The notes beneath the pieces were generated by a model. That model saw only the letters and a list, made by a program, of their open reading frames with translations. It was not told the DNA's origin and made no database searches. Position numbers and translations under genes: made by a program. A DNA stretch of 64,000 nucleotides, from contig JAUHXC010000046.1 in the NCBI GenBank assembly GCA_030427205.1, positions 19,773-83,772 of the forward strand, given 5' to 3'. Within the stretch, counting starts at the first letter, position 1. Each line of letters opens with the position of its first letter. Positions 1 to 17,900 of this stretch are shown in pieces. This DNA comes from a bacterium. GTDB lineage: Bacteria > Myxococcota_A > Bradymonadia > UBA7976 > UBA1532.

Positions 1-2
1 TC

Positions 3-7613
<7,611 letters not shown>

Positions 7614-7630
7614 GGCGGGGGGAGACGACG

Positions 7631-10600
7631 ATGCGGGTACGCGGACTCTGGATCGCGTCGACGCTCGCCGCGCTGGCGCTGTGCGGCTGCGACGATGGCA
7701 ACGGCGGGGGATCGGACACCGGTCAGCCGCCCGACGACATGCTGATCGACGGCGCCGGCGGTGAGCCGGCGGACGTGGCCACCGAGCCGGACGCCATCGT
7801 GGACGCCATGCCCGATGCCATCGCGGATGCCATGCCCGACGCGGCCGTGGATGCCATGCCCGATGCCATCGCGGATGCCATGCCGGATGCCATCGTCGAT
7901 GCCATGTCCGACGCCGCGCCGGATGTGCTGGTCGATCAGGGCCCGCCGCCGTGCGACGCCGACGGCGACTGCCTCGACGGCGAGATCTGCGGCGCCGGGT
8001 CGACCTGTGTGCCCGCGCCCGAGTGCCGGGTCGACTTCGACTGCGCCGAGGGGCGGATCTGCCTCGATGGCTTGTGTCGGGGCACCTCGGGCTGCGACGA
8101 CGAGAGCCCGTGCCCTGGCGGGCGACCGTGCATCGACGGCGGCTGCGCGCAGCAGACCTGCCTCGAAGACGAGATGTGTGGTCCGGATGCGCTGTGCGTG
8201 GACGGCGTATGCGTCGCCGGCGGCTGCCGCGGCGACGCCGACTGCGCCGACGACGCCTTCTGCGCGCCCGAAGGCATCTGCCGGCCGTCGCCGCCGTGCC
8301 TCGTCGACTTCGACTGCGCCGACGGCCGGCTGTGCCTCGACGGCCTCTGCCGGGCGACGGCGGCGTGCGGCGAGGACGCCCCGTGCCCCGATGAGCGCCC
8401 GTGCCTCGACGGCCTCTGCCAGCAGCAGACCTGCGCCGCCGATGACGTCTGCGGCGAGGGGTCGCTCTGCCTCGAAGGGCGCTGCGTCGAGGCCGACTGC
8501 CGCGACGCCTTCGACTGTGAGCCGGGCCTGCGCTGCCTGCGCGACCGCTGCATCGACGGCGACTGCCTCGACGACGGCGACTGCGGGCCGAGCGGGCTGT
8601 GCTTCGAGAACCGCTGTGGCCCGGGGGATTGCCGGGTCGATGAGCAGTGCGCGGCCGGTTCTCTGTGCCTGACCAACATCTGCACGCCGGCCGACTGCCG
8701 CGAAGACGGCGACTGCGGCGACGGCGTGCTGTGCCTCGATACGCTGTGCATCCCGGGCGACTGCCGCGCCGACGCCGACTGCGGCGAGGGCGCGCTGTGC
8801 GAGGCCAACCGGTGTGTGCCGGGCGATTGTCGCGACGACGCCGCCTGCGACGCCGGCTCGCTGTGCCTCGACCTGAGCTGTACGCCCGCCGACTGCCGCG
8901 GGGACGCCGAGTGCGCGCCCGGCGAGCTGTGCCTGGGCAATCAGTGCACCGCGGCCGACTGTCGCGCCGACGGCGAGTGCGCCGATGGCGAGTCGTGCGT
9001 GCGCAATACCTGCATCGTCGGCGACTGCCTCGACGGGCTCGACTGTGGCCCCGAGCAGACCTGTATTCGCAACAGCTGCATCGACGGCGACTGTCTGCTC
9101 GACGGCGATTGCGGCGACGGTCAGCTGTGCCTCGACCAGAGCTGCACGGTGGCCGACTGCCGCGCCGACGCTGACTGCGGCGCGGGTGAGCTGTGCTTCG
9201 ACAACCAGTGCACCGAGGCCGACTGCCGGGTGACCGACGACTGCGCCGAGGGGCAGACCTGCATCCGCAACGCCTGCATCGACGGCGACTGCCTGCTCGA
9301 TGGCGACTGCGGCGCAGGCGAGCTGTGCCTCGAGCAGCAGTGCACGGTGGCCGACTGCCGCGTCGAGGCCGACTGCGCGCCGGGCGAGGCGTGCATCCGC
9401 AATACCTGCGTGCTCGGCGACTGCCTCGAAGACGTCGACTGCGACGAGGGCGTGCTGTGCCTCGCCAATACGTGCACCCCGAACGGCTGCCGCGGCGATG
9501 ACGACTGCGCCTTCGGCTCGCTGTGCTTCGACCAGCGGTGCGAAGAGGCCGAGTGCCGCGACGACGCCGGCTGCCGGGCGGGCCAGCTCTGCCTCGAGCG
9601 CAGCTGCATCTCGGGGGATTGCCGGCTCGACGACGAGTGCGGTGACGGCGAGCTGTGCCTCGAGAACAACTGCACCGCGGCCGACTGCCGGGAGAACGTC
9701 GACTGCGCCGACGGTGAGAGCTGCATCCGCAATACCTGCATCGACGGGGACTGCCTCGACGACGGCGACTGCGAGGCCGGGGCCCTGTGCCTCGCCAACA
9801 GCTGCACCCCGGGCAACTGCCGGGCCGACGACGAGTGCGGCGCCGGCGAGCTGTGCCTGGAGAACCTGTGCACCGAGGCCGACTGCCGCGCGGACGGCGA
9901 GTGCGCCGCCGACCAGCTCTGCCTCGACAACCAGTGCGCCCGGGCCGACTGCCGCGCAGACGGCGACTGCGCGGGCGGCGAGCTGTGCGAGGCCAACCTC
10001 TGCGTGCCCGATCCGGCGCTCGCGAGCTGCCGCGCGGCGCTCGATTTCCCGGCCGACGGCGTCTTGCAGGGCGATCTGCGCGGCTTGGATGCGCTGCAGC
10101 AGGGCACCTGCGGCGGCGCGGGCCCCGAGCGGGTCTACACCCGGGTTCAGGGCGCCGCGGTGCAGTGCTTGCGGCTGGTGGAGTCCGACGGACCGATCAC
10201 CCTGCACGCGCGCGGCGACTGCGGTGACATCGCCAGCGAGGCCGGCTGCTTCGACGCCGTGCCCGCGGGCACCGGGCTGACGCTCGACGCCGAGGAAGGC
10301 GCGACGTGGTTCATCTTCGTCGACAGCCCCGCGGATCAGGCGGGCCGGTTCACCCTGAGCACCGTCGACGGGCCGTGCCCCGCGCCGTGCGCGGCCGACG
10401 CCGAGTGCGGCCAGGGCGAGCTGTGCCTCGATCGGCTGTGTCGGCCGGCGCCCGCCTGCGGACAGGACGTCGACTGCCCCGAAGGCCGTATCTGCGAGCA
10501 GGGCCGCTGCGCGCCGCCGCAATGCGCCGCCGACGGCGACTGCCCCGACGCCCGGCTCTGCCTCGAGCAGCGCTGCGTCGAGGCCGACTGTCGGGAGGAC

Positions 10601-13600
10601 GGCGACTGCGCCGAAGGCTTGTGCTTCGACAATACCTGCCAGCTCGGCCGCTGCCGGGCGGACGGGGATTGCCCGGTCGGCCTGTGCTTCGACACCGTCT
10701 GCGTGGCCGACGGCTGCCGCGAAGACGGGCAGTGTGCCGAGGGGCTGTGTCTCGACAACCGCTGCGTGGCTGATGGCTGCCGGGCGGACGAGGACTGCGC
10801 CGAGGGCGTGTGTCTCGACAACCGCTGCGTGGCCGACGGCTGCCGGGCGGATGAAGACTGCGCCGAGGGGCTGTGCCTCGACAACCGCTGCGTGGCCGAC
10901 GGCTGCCGGGCGGACGAGGACTGCGCCGAGGGGCTGTGCCTCGACGAGCGCTGTGTGGCCGACGGCTGCCGCGGCGACGACGACTGCGACCCGGGCACCA
11001 TCTGCGAGGCGCAGCGCTGCGCCCCCGGCTGCCGCTTCGACGAGCAGTGCGCCGAGGGCGAGCTGTGCATCGCCAACGCGTGCGTCGCCGGCGACTGTCG
11101 GGTGGACGGGGACTGCGACGGTCAGATCTGCGAGGACAACCAGTGCGTGGCGCCGCAGTGTGACGGCGAAGAGGTCTTGTGCCCCGAGGGCCAGCTCTGC
11201 GCCGGTGGGCGCTGCGTCGAGCGCGGCGACTTCGGCGACTGCGCCGCGCCGCTCGATCTGCCGCTGGGGGTCTTTGTCGAGGGCACCCTGCGCGACGCCC
11301 CGTCGGAGATCAGCGGCGGCTGCGGCGGCGACGGCCCCGAGTCGATCTACAGCTTCGCGCCGCCCTTCCCGGGGCCGTATTGCATCTGGGTCGAGCGGGC
11401 GAACTTCGACTCGACGCTGTCGGTGCGCGCCGACTGCGCCGACGGGGAGAGCGAGCTGGATTGCAACGACGATGGCGAGTTCGCGGGCGGGCTGCTCTCC
11501 GATCTGACGCTCTTCCACGAGCCGGGGGAGGGGCCGGAGACGCTCTTCGTGCTCATCGAAGGGCTCGGTGACGAGGACGTCGGCGACTATGTCATCCGGG
11601 CGGACGTCGGCGCCTGCGGCGAGCGGTTCTTCTGCGGCGGCGGCGCCGAGGGTGAAGGCGAGGGCGAGGGCGAAGGGGAAGGCGAGGGGGAGATTCCGTT
11701 CGACTGCCCGCCGGGTCAGTTCTGTATCGGCGACGAGTGCGTGCCGGGCGACTGTCAGGTCGACGACGACTGTGTCGCGGGCCAGCGCTGCGCCGATCTG
11801 CGGTGTGTCGTGCCCGAGTGCGACGTGGACGGCGACTGCCCGGCGGATCAGGTGTGCCGCGGGTTCCAGTGCGGGGCCGACGTCGGCACGTGCGAGGCGC
11901 CGGTCCAGATCGGCGTCGGCGTCGAGGTGCGCGGCACCATCACCGACGCCCCCTCGGAGGTCGAGGGCTTCTGCGGCGGCAGCGGCCCGGAGGCGATCTT
12001 CGTCTTCGAGCCCGAGCTGCTCGCGCCGTATTGCATCTACATCACCGACGCCGAGTTCGACTCGACGCTGTCGGTCGTCACCGAGTGCGGCGATCTCGAG
12101 TCGACCCTCGAGTGCAACGACGACGGCGACTTCGCCGGCGGGCTGCTGTCCGACGTGACGGTGTTCCCCTTCGTGGGCGAGGGCGACGCGGTCGACCGCA
12201 TGTTCATCTACGTCGAAGGCCTCGGGGGCGGCGAGAGCGGCGACTTCGGGCTGCGTATCGAGTTCGGCGAGTGCGGCGAGCGCTTCTTCTGCGAGGGCCC
12301 GTTCGACTGCCCGCCGGGTCTGGCGTGCGTCGAGGGCGAGTGCCTGCAGCCGGAGTGCGAGGTGGACGGCGACTGCGCCCAGGGCGAGGTCTGTGTCTTC
12401 GGGCTGTGCGAGCCGCCGGAGTGCGTCGAGGACGGCGACTGCGCCGAAGGCGAGCTGTGCATCGACAACGAGTGCTTCGAGCCGGATTGCCTCGAAGACG
12501 CGGATTGTGGCTTCGACGAGGGCGGCGAGCCGTTCATCTGCCGCGAGCTGCGCTGCATCCCCGACGTGCCCATCGGCGACTGCGACGCGCCGCTGCCCAT
12601 CGGCCGCGATCCGGTCGACGGTCAGACCCGCTTCGCCGACTCGGAGCAGACGGCGGGCTGCGCCTTCCCCGGCGACAGCCCCGAGCAGGTCTACGCCTAC
12701 ACCGCGCAGCGCGACGGACCCCACTGCGCGGCGCTGCTCGACGCGAACTTCTCGGCGGTGCTCTCGGTGCGCGAGACGTGCGCCGATCCGGCGTCGGAGC
12801 TGCAGTGTGCCATTGGCTTCGAGGGGCGCCCCGAGGTCACCTTCGAGGCGGCGGCGGGCGCCACCTACGCGGTGCTCGTCGACGCGGCCTTCGACCGGGA
12901 CTTCGGCGACTATCGGCTGCAGGTGAGTCGCGGGGTGTGCGGTGAGCCGCCGCCGTGTGACTTCGACGTCGATTGCCTCGACGACGAGCTCTGCTTCGAG
13001 GGCAGCTGCGTGCTCGATCCCTGTGAAGACGCGGTGCCCATCGACGGGCCGGGGGTCTATCAGGCGAATAACAGCGACGCGTTGCCGCTGCAGACGGCGA
13101 GCTGCGGCCTGGGCCTCGACGGCCCCGAGGTCGTCTTCTCGTTGACCCGCGACGTGGACGGGCCGGTGTGCCTGAGCACGATCGGCACCGGCTTCGACAC
13201 GGTGTTGTCGGTCCGGGCGGCGGTCTGTGACGATCTGCTGTCGGAGGTGGCCTGCAACGACGACGACGACAGCGTGGGCCGGCGCCAGTCCCGGCTCACG
13301 TTGGACGCGACGGCAGCGACGCCGTACTTCGTCTACGTCGATGGCTATCAGGGCGCGACCGGTCAGATCGCCTTGGAGATGACCGAGGGCCCGTGCGACT
13401 TCGAGGGCGACATCTGTCGGGCCGACGCCGACTGCCCCGAGGGCACCCGCTGCATCGACAAGGCCTGCGTCGAGGTGCCCGATCTGGGCGGCTGTGAAGA
13501 GCCGCTGCCCATCGAGGACTTCGGGACCATCGAGGGCAATACCCGGGCGAACGGCCAGGCCGTCTTCGGCGCCGTCTGCGGCGGCGGGGCGTCCAGCGTC

Positions 13601-14893
13601 GAGGACGTCTACGTCTTCACGCCGCAGGTGTCGGGGCCGGTGTGCTTCAACCTGGACGGCACGCTCTTCGACTCGGTGATGCACATCCGGGCGGGGGACT
13701 GCGCGTCGACCGGGGCGCAGGTGGCCTGCAACGACGACGCGCCGCCGGGCATCGCCGCCGGCGTGGCCTCGGCCATCACCCTCGAAGCCACGGCGGGCAC
13801 CGACTACTACGTCTTCGTCGACGGCTTCGGCTTCGCCCGCGGGGCCTACACCCTCGACGTCTCGCCGGGGCCGTGCCGGCCGCCCTGCGAGGAGAACGCC
13901 GACTGCGGCCTGGGCGAGAGCTGCGTGGCCGGCGGCTGCGCGGTGGCCTGCGACGCGGACGGCGACTGCGCGGCGGGCGAGGCCTGTGTCGCCGGCGGCT
14001 GCGAGCCGGCGGTGGCCTCGGGCACCTGTGAAGCGCCCATCGTGCTCGCCGATCCGGTCGGCGTCCACACCGCCAGCACCGCGGGGGCCGAGGCCCTGCT
14101 CGAGCCGGCGTGCAGCGCCGCGCCGAGCGGCGCCGAGGCGGTCTTCGCCTTCACCGTCGAAGACGACCGCGAGCTGTGCGTGACCACCGAGGGGTCGGGC
14201 TTCGACACCGTGCTGACGGTGCAGAGCGATCCGTGCGGCGGCGACCGCTTCATCGGCTGCAACGACGACAGCGACCAGCAGCAGGGGTCGCCGTTCAACA
14301 GCGCGGTGAACCTCGCCGCCCGGGCGGGGCAGACCTACTACGCCATCGTCGACGGGGTCGGCGGCGGCGGCGGTCGGGTGACGCTCGACATCCGCGAGGG
14401 CAAGTGTCGCCGGCCGTCGTTCAGCGGCATCCGGCAGGACATCCCCGAGGCGGAGATCCTCGAGCTGGGCTTCGAGCTGTGCTGGTCGGGGCTCTACGGC
14501 CGGAACGAGCCGCTGGGGCCGATCCTCAATCAGCAGTGCAACCAGAACGTGCTGGTCTGGGCCTGCCGGCCGGTGGGCAACCCGAACCTGACCCTGGCGG
14601 CGATGGGCGAGCGGGGGGTGATCCTCACCGACCTCGGCCGGCAGAACAACGCCACGGTCAACCACAACGGCCTCGACTGGTACTACAGCGACAGCTACTC
14701 GATGGGCTTCGTGGCCGAGGGCACCGGCGTCAGCCGCAACAGCTGCGACACCGCCGGCAACGACCGGGAGTTCCGCATGTGCTGGCATACCAGCGGCGGC
14801 AATATCAGCAGCGGCTATCGCTGTGGGAACTCGATCCTCAACGGAAACAACAGCTGGGAACGGCTGATCTTCCAGCGCTCGGGGAGTCTGTGA
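7631..14893 (+). CDS. Giant Cys-rich lipoprotein with tandem 22-residue Cys repeats and PPC-like domains
   Basis: I chose the ATG at 7631 because a GGGGGAG Shine-Dalgarno precedes it and a lipoprotein signal follows (LAALALCGCDDG). The GTG at 7610 overlaps the previous stop and lacks a site. The mature protein has an Asp/Ala/Met-Pro linker (MPDAIADAMPDAAVDAM), then 31 tandem 22-residue units with four Cys each (C-x5-C-x5-C-x4-C) over residues about 108-793. A PPC-like beta domain, a second Cys array of about 15 units, and six more PPC-like domains follow (signatures CNDD and FDSTLSV; starts near 11239, 11890, 12580, 13021, 13498, 14029). A Gly-Glu stretch lies at about 11649-11690. The last ~160 residues (NHNGLDWYYSD, WERLIFQRS) form a domain I do not recognise. 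Length is 2420 residues. It is likely an outer-membrane-anchored, disulfide-rich surface fibre. No catalytic motif was seen. Confidence 0.85.
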   Translation: MRVRGLWIASTLAALALCGCDDGNGGGSDTGQPPDDMLIDGAGGEPADVATEPDAIVDAMPDAIADAMPDAAVDAMPDAIADAMPDAIVDAMSDAAPDVLVDQGPPPCDADGDCLDGEICGAGSTCVPAPECRVDFDCAEGRICLDGLCRGTSGCDDESPCPGGRPCIDGGCAQQTCLEDEMCGPDALCVDGVCVAGGCRGDADCADDAFCAPEGICRPSPPCLVDFDCADGRLCLDGLCRATAACGEDAPCPDERPCLDGLCQQQTCAADDVCGEGSLCLEGRCVEADCRDAFDCEPGLRCLRDRCIDGDCLDDGDCGPSGLCFENRCGPGDCRVDEQCAAGSLCLTNICTPADCREDGDCGDGVLCLDTLCIPGDCRADADCGEGALCEANRCVPGDCRDDAACDAGSLCLDLSCTPADCRGDAECAPGELCLGNQCTAADCRADGECADGESCVRNTCIVGDCLDGLDCGPEQTCIRNSCIDGDCLLDGDCGDGQLCLDQSCTVADCRADADCGAGELCFDNQCTEADCRVTDDCAEGQTCIRNACIDGDCLLDGDCGAGELCLEQQCTVADCRVEADCAPGEACIRNTCVLGDCLEDVDCDEGVLCLANTCTPNGCRGDDDCAFGSLCFDQRCEEAECRDDAGCRAGQLCLERSCISGDCRLDDECGDGELCLENNCTAADCRENVDCADGESCIRNTCIDGDCLDDGDCEAGALCLANSCTPGNCRADDECGAGELCLENLCTEADCRADGECAADQLCLDNQCARADCRADGDCAGGELCEANLCVPDPALASCRAALDFPADGVLQGDLRGLDALQQGTCGGAGPERVYTRVQGAAVQCLRLVESDGPITLHARGDCGDIASEAGCFDAVPAGTGLTLDAEEGATWFIFVDSPADQAGRFTLSTVDGPCPAPCAADAECGQGELCLDRLCRPAPACGQDVDCPEGRICEQGRCAPPQCAADGDCPDARLCLEQRCVEADCREDGDCAEGLCFDNTCQLGRCRADGDCPVGLCFDTVCVADGCREDGQCAEGLCLDNRCVADGCRADEDCAEGVCLDNRCVADGCRADEDCAEGLCLDNRCVADGCRADEDCAEGLCLDERCVADGCRGDDDCDPGTICEAQRCAPGCRFDEQCAEGELCIANACVAGDCRVDGDCDGQICEDNQCVAPQCDGEEVLCPEGQLCAGGRCVERGDFGDCAAPLDLPLGVFVEGTLRDAPSEISGGCGGDGPESIYSFAPPFPGPYCIWVERANFDSTLSVRADCADGESELDCNDDGEFAGGLLSDLTLFHEPGEGPETLFVLIEGLGDEDVGDYVIRADVGACGERFFCGGGAEGEGEGEGEGEGEGEIPFDCPPGQFCIGDECVPGDCQVDDDCVAGQRCADLRCVVPECDVDGDCPADQVCRGFQCGADVGTCEAPVQIGVGVEVRGTITDAPSEVEGFCGGSGPEAIFVFEPELLAPYCIYITDAEFDSTLSVVTECGDLESTLECNDDGDFAGGLLSDVTVFPFVGEGDAVDRMFIYVEGLGGGESGDFGLRIEFGECGERFFCEGPFDCPPGLACVEGECLQPECEVDGDCAQGEVCVFGLCEPPECVEDGDCAEGELCIDNECFEPDCLEDADCGFDEGGEPFICRELRCIPDVPIGDCDAPLPIGRDPVDGQTRFADSEQTAGCAFPGDSPEQVYAYTAQRDGPHCAALLDANFSAVLSVRETCADPASELQCAIGFEGRPEVTFEAAAGATYAVLVDAAFDRDFGDYRLQVSRGVCGEPPPCDFDVDCLDDELCFEGSCVLDPCEDAVPIDGPGVYQANNSDALPLQTASCGLGLDGPEVVFSLTRDVDGPVCLSTIGTGFDTVLSVRAAVCDDLLSEVACNDDDDSVGRRQSRLTLDATAATPYFVYVDGYQGATGQIALEMTEGPCDFEGDICRADADCPEGTRCIDKACVEVPDLGGCEEPLPIEDFGTIEGNTRANGQAVFGAVCGGGASSVEDVYVFTPQVSGPVCFNLDGTLFDSVMHIRAGDCASTGAQVACNDDAPPGIAAGVASAITLEATAGTDYYVFVDGFGFARGAYTLDVSPGPCRPPCEENADCGLGESCVAGGCAVACDADGDCAAGEACVAGGCEPAVASGTCEAPIVLADPVGVHTASTAGAEALLEPACSAAPSGAEAVFAFTVEDDRELCVTTEGSGFDTVLTVQSDPCGGDRFIGCNDDSDQQQGSPFNSAVNLAARAGQTYYAIVDGVGGGGGRVTLDIREGKCRRPSFSGIRQDIPEAEILELGFELCWSGLYGRNEPLGPILNQQCNQNVLVWACRPVGNPNLTLAAMGERGVILTDLGRQNNATVNHNGLDWYYSDSYSMGFVAEGTGVSRNSCDTAGNDREFRMCWHTSGGNISSGYRCGNSILNGNNSWERLIFQRSGSL
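7952..10008 (+). repeat. Array of 31 coding 66-bp units (Cys-rich 22-mer)
   Basis: In-frame tandem units encode C-x5-C-x5-C-x4-C plus a four-residue spacer ending mostly in Gly-Asp or Ala-Asp. I counted 31 consecutive units by eye. Several non-adjacent units share long identical stretches (those containing CIRNTCIDGD and those containing ADCRAD), which suggests unequal crossing-over or conversion inside the array. Confidence 0.85.
10703..10954 (+). repeat. Four near-identical 63-bp coding repeats
   Basis: Four consecutive 63-bp units begin at 10703, 10766, 10829 and 10892. They encode variants of VADGCRADEDCAEGLCLDNRC. The last three are almost identical at the nucleotide level, so this part of the second Cys array seems to have expanded more recently than the 66-bp array upstream. 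Confidence 0.8.
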
Positions 14894-14955
14894 TGCGGCG
14901 AGGAGAGAGACCCGTGAATGCACACCGCCTCTCGCGGCCCGGATGGGGGAACACG

Positions 14956-17900
14956 ATGAAGCGCGCCTGGCTTCTGCTGGCATGTCTGGCGTTCGTCGCC
15001 TGCGACGACCAGCCCAACGATCCGCCGGCGACCGACATGGCCGACATGACCGTGGTCGTCGACATGGATCCCGGCGCGGTCGACGGCAGCGGTGACGCCC
15101 AGCCGGTCGACGCAGCGCCCGATGCCGCGCCGGACGCGGCGCCGGACGCCGCGCCGGATGCGGTGGTCGATGCCGCCCCGGACGCTGCGCCGGATGCCGT
15201 GGTGGATGCGGCGCCCGACGCTGCGCCCGACGCGTTGGCAGACGCGGCGCCCGACGCCGTCGTCGACGCGGCGGTGGACGCCGAGATCGACGCGGTGGTC
15301 GACGCGGCCATACCGCAGCTGGCCATCCAGATCCTCAGCCCCGTCGGGCAAGCGCTGGTCAGCGCGAGCCCCATCGCCGTCACCGGTCGTGTGGCCCTGC
15401 CCGTCGACGCGCTGGCCGTCGGCGGTCAGGACGTCGAGCCCGACGCGGACGGTGCCTTCGCCGCCGACGTGGCGCTGGAGGAGGGCGAGAATCAGATCGT
15501 CGCCACCGCGACCCGCGGCGACGACACCGTCGAGGCCCGGGTCACCGTGACCCTCGACAGCACCGCGCCGGTCATCGCGATCGTCGCGCCGGTGGACGGC
15601 AGCTCGACCCCCGACGCGCGGGTGCAGGTCGAGGGCACGATCGACGACCCGAGCGCGGTCGTCGTGGTCAACGGCGTCGCCGCGGCGGTGGCCGACGGCC
15701 GCTTCACCCTGGAGATCGCGCTGAACGAGGGTGAGAACGTCATCGTGGCCACCGCCCGCGATCCGGCGCGCAACGAGGCCACCGCCCAGGTCACCATCAC
15801 CCGCGACAGCGACGCCCCGGGCATCGCGATCGTCGCGCCGGCCAACGGTCTGGTCACGGCGGACGAGACCGTCGAGGTGACCGGCACGGTGGATGATCCC
15901 GCCGCGACGGTCACGGTCAACGGCGTAGACGCGGCGGTCGCCGGCGGGGGCTTCACCGCGACGGTGCCGCTCGCCGAGGGCGAGAACGCCATCGTCGCCA
16001 CCGCCACCGACGCCAGCGGCAACCAGAGCAGCGCCCGCGTCGACGTGGTGCGCGATACCACGCCGCCGGTCGTGGCGATCACCGCGCCGGCCGACGGCGC
16101 CGTGATCGCGGCGCTCGAGGTGACGGTGCGCGGCACGGTGGACGACCGTGAGGCCACGGTCAGCGTGAACGGGGCCGAGGCGCCGGTCCTGGCCAACGGC
16201 ACGTGGTCGGTGACCCTGCCGCTGGCCGACGGCGACAACGTGCTCGTCGCGACGGCCACCGACGCGCTGGGCAACGAGGCGACCGCCCAGGTCACCATCA
16301 CCCGCGACTCGGGCCCGCCGGCGGTGGCGATCACCGCGCCGGCCGACGGTCTGCGCACGCAGGCCGATCAGATCGAGGTCACCGGGACCGTCGACGACGA
16401 CGAGGCCACCGTGACCGTCAACGGCGTCGCGGCGGTGGTGGCCGACGGCGGCTTCACCGCGACGGTGCCGCTCGCCGAGGGCGACAACGCCATCGTAGCG
16501 GTGGCCACCGACATCGTCGGCAACAGCGCCGAGGCCGGCGTCACGGTCGTGCGCGACCTGACCGCGCCCGTCGTGGCCATCACCGCGCCGGCGGACGGGG
16601 CCATCGTCGGCAGCGAGACTGTGCGGGTCGAGGGCACCGTCGACGATCCCGACGCGACGGTCGAGGTCAACGGGCTGGCGGCCAATGTGGTCGATGGAGC
16701 CTTCGCGGTCGACGTGCCGCTGCAGGAAGGCAACAACGGCATCCTGGCCACCGCCACCGACGTGGCCGGCAACGAGGGCAGCGCCGCGATCACCGTGATG
16801 CGCGACTCGACCCCGCCGCTCATCGTCATCGACGTGCCCGCCGACGGGCAGAACCTCATCCGCCGGGTCGTGCGGGCCGCGGGCTCGGTCAACGACGCCA
16901 CCGCCGTGGTGGTGGTCGCCGGGGTCGAGGCGAACGTGGTCGGCAATACCTGGACCGCCGACATCGAGCTGCTGGAGGGGGAGAATACGGTCGAGGCCAT
17001 CGCCACCGATCCGGTGGGCAACGTCGGCCGGGCCAGCGTGACGGTCACCGTCGACAGCACCCCGGCGGGCATCTTCATCGACGCCCCGGAGGACGGCCTC
17101 AATACCGGCGACGCCAGCGTCGACGTGCGCGGCCGGGTCGAGGGCGCCGACGTGGAGGTCGTCGAGGTCAACGGCGTGGTCGTCGAGGTGGTCGACGGGG
17201 CCTTCGCGCTCGACGGCGTCGACCTGCTCGAAGGGCTCAACGTCATCACCGCCACGGTCACCGATACCTTCGGCAACGTGGGCACCGCCCGGGTCGAGGT
17301 CGTCCGCGACGCGGGGGCGCCGGTCATCCACATCGAGACCCCGGCCAACGGGGCGGTGCTGACCACCTCGCAGATCGACGTGGCCGGCATCACCAACGAC
17401 TACATCACCGGGGTGACGGTCAGCGAAGACGACCTCGACGTCTGGGTCAACGGCCAGCCGGCGATGGTGCTCAACCGCACCTTCACCCTGTCGAACCTGC
17501 TGCTGCAGCGCGGCCCGAACACCATCACCGTCGAGGCCGAGGACCGCGCGGGCAACCGCTCGACGAAGAGCATCGAGGTCACCTACGCCGAAGAGGCCGG
17601 GCAGCGGCTGGTGCTCATCTCGGGTCAGAGCCAGGGCGCGCGCCAGGGCGACCCGGTGCAGGAGCCGCTGGTGGTCTCGCTGCTCGACGAGAACGGCAAC
17701 CCGGTGCCCGAGAGCCCGGTGACGTTCACCGTGGTGCGCGGCGACGGCGAGCTCGACGCCTTCCCCGAGACCGGCCGCGAGCTGACGGTGATCACCGACG
17801 ACAACGGCCTCGCCGGGGTCAACTTCACGCCGGGCGGCCGCGCCGGCGCCGGCAGCCACCGGGTCATCGCCACCGCGCCGGGCTTCCTGGGCCAGGTGGA

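Noticed and set aside
7952..10008. CRISPR-like regular spacing
   Set aside because: The 66-bp period is in frame, repeats are not separated by unique spacers, and the translation is a regular Cys module.
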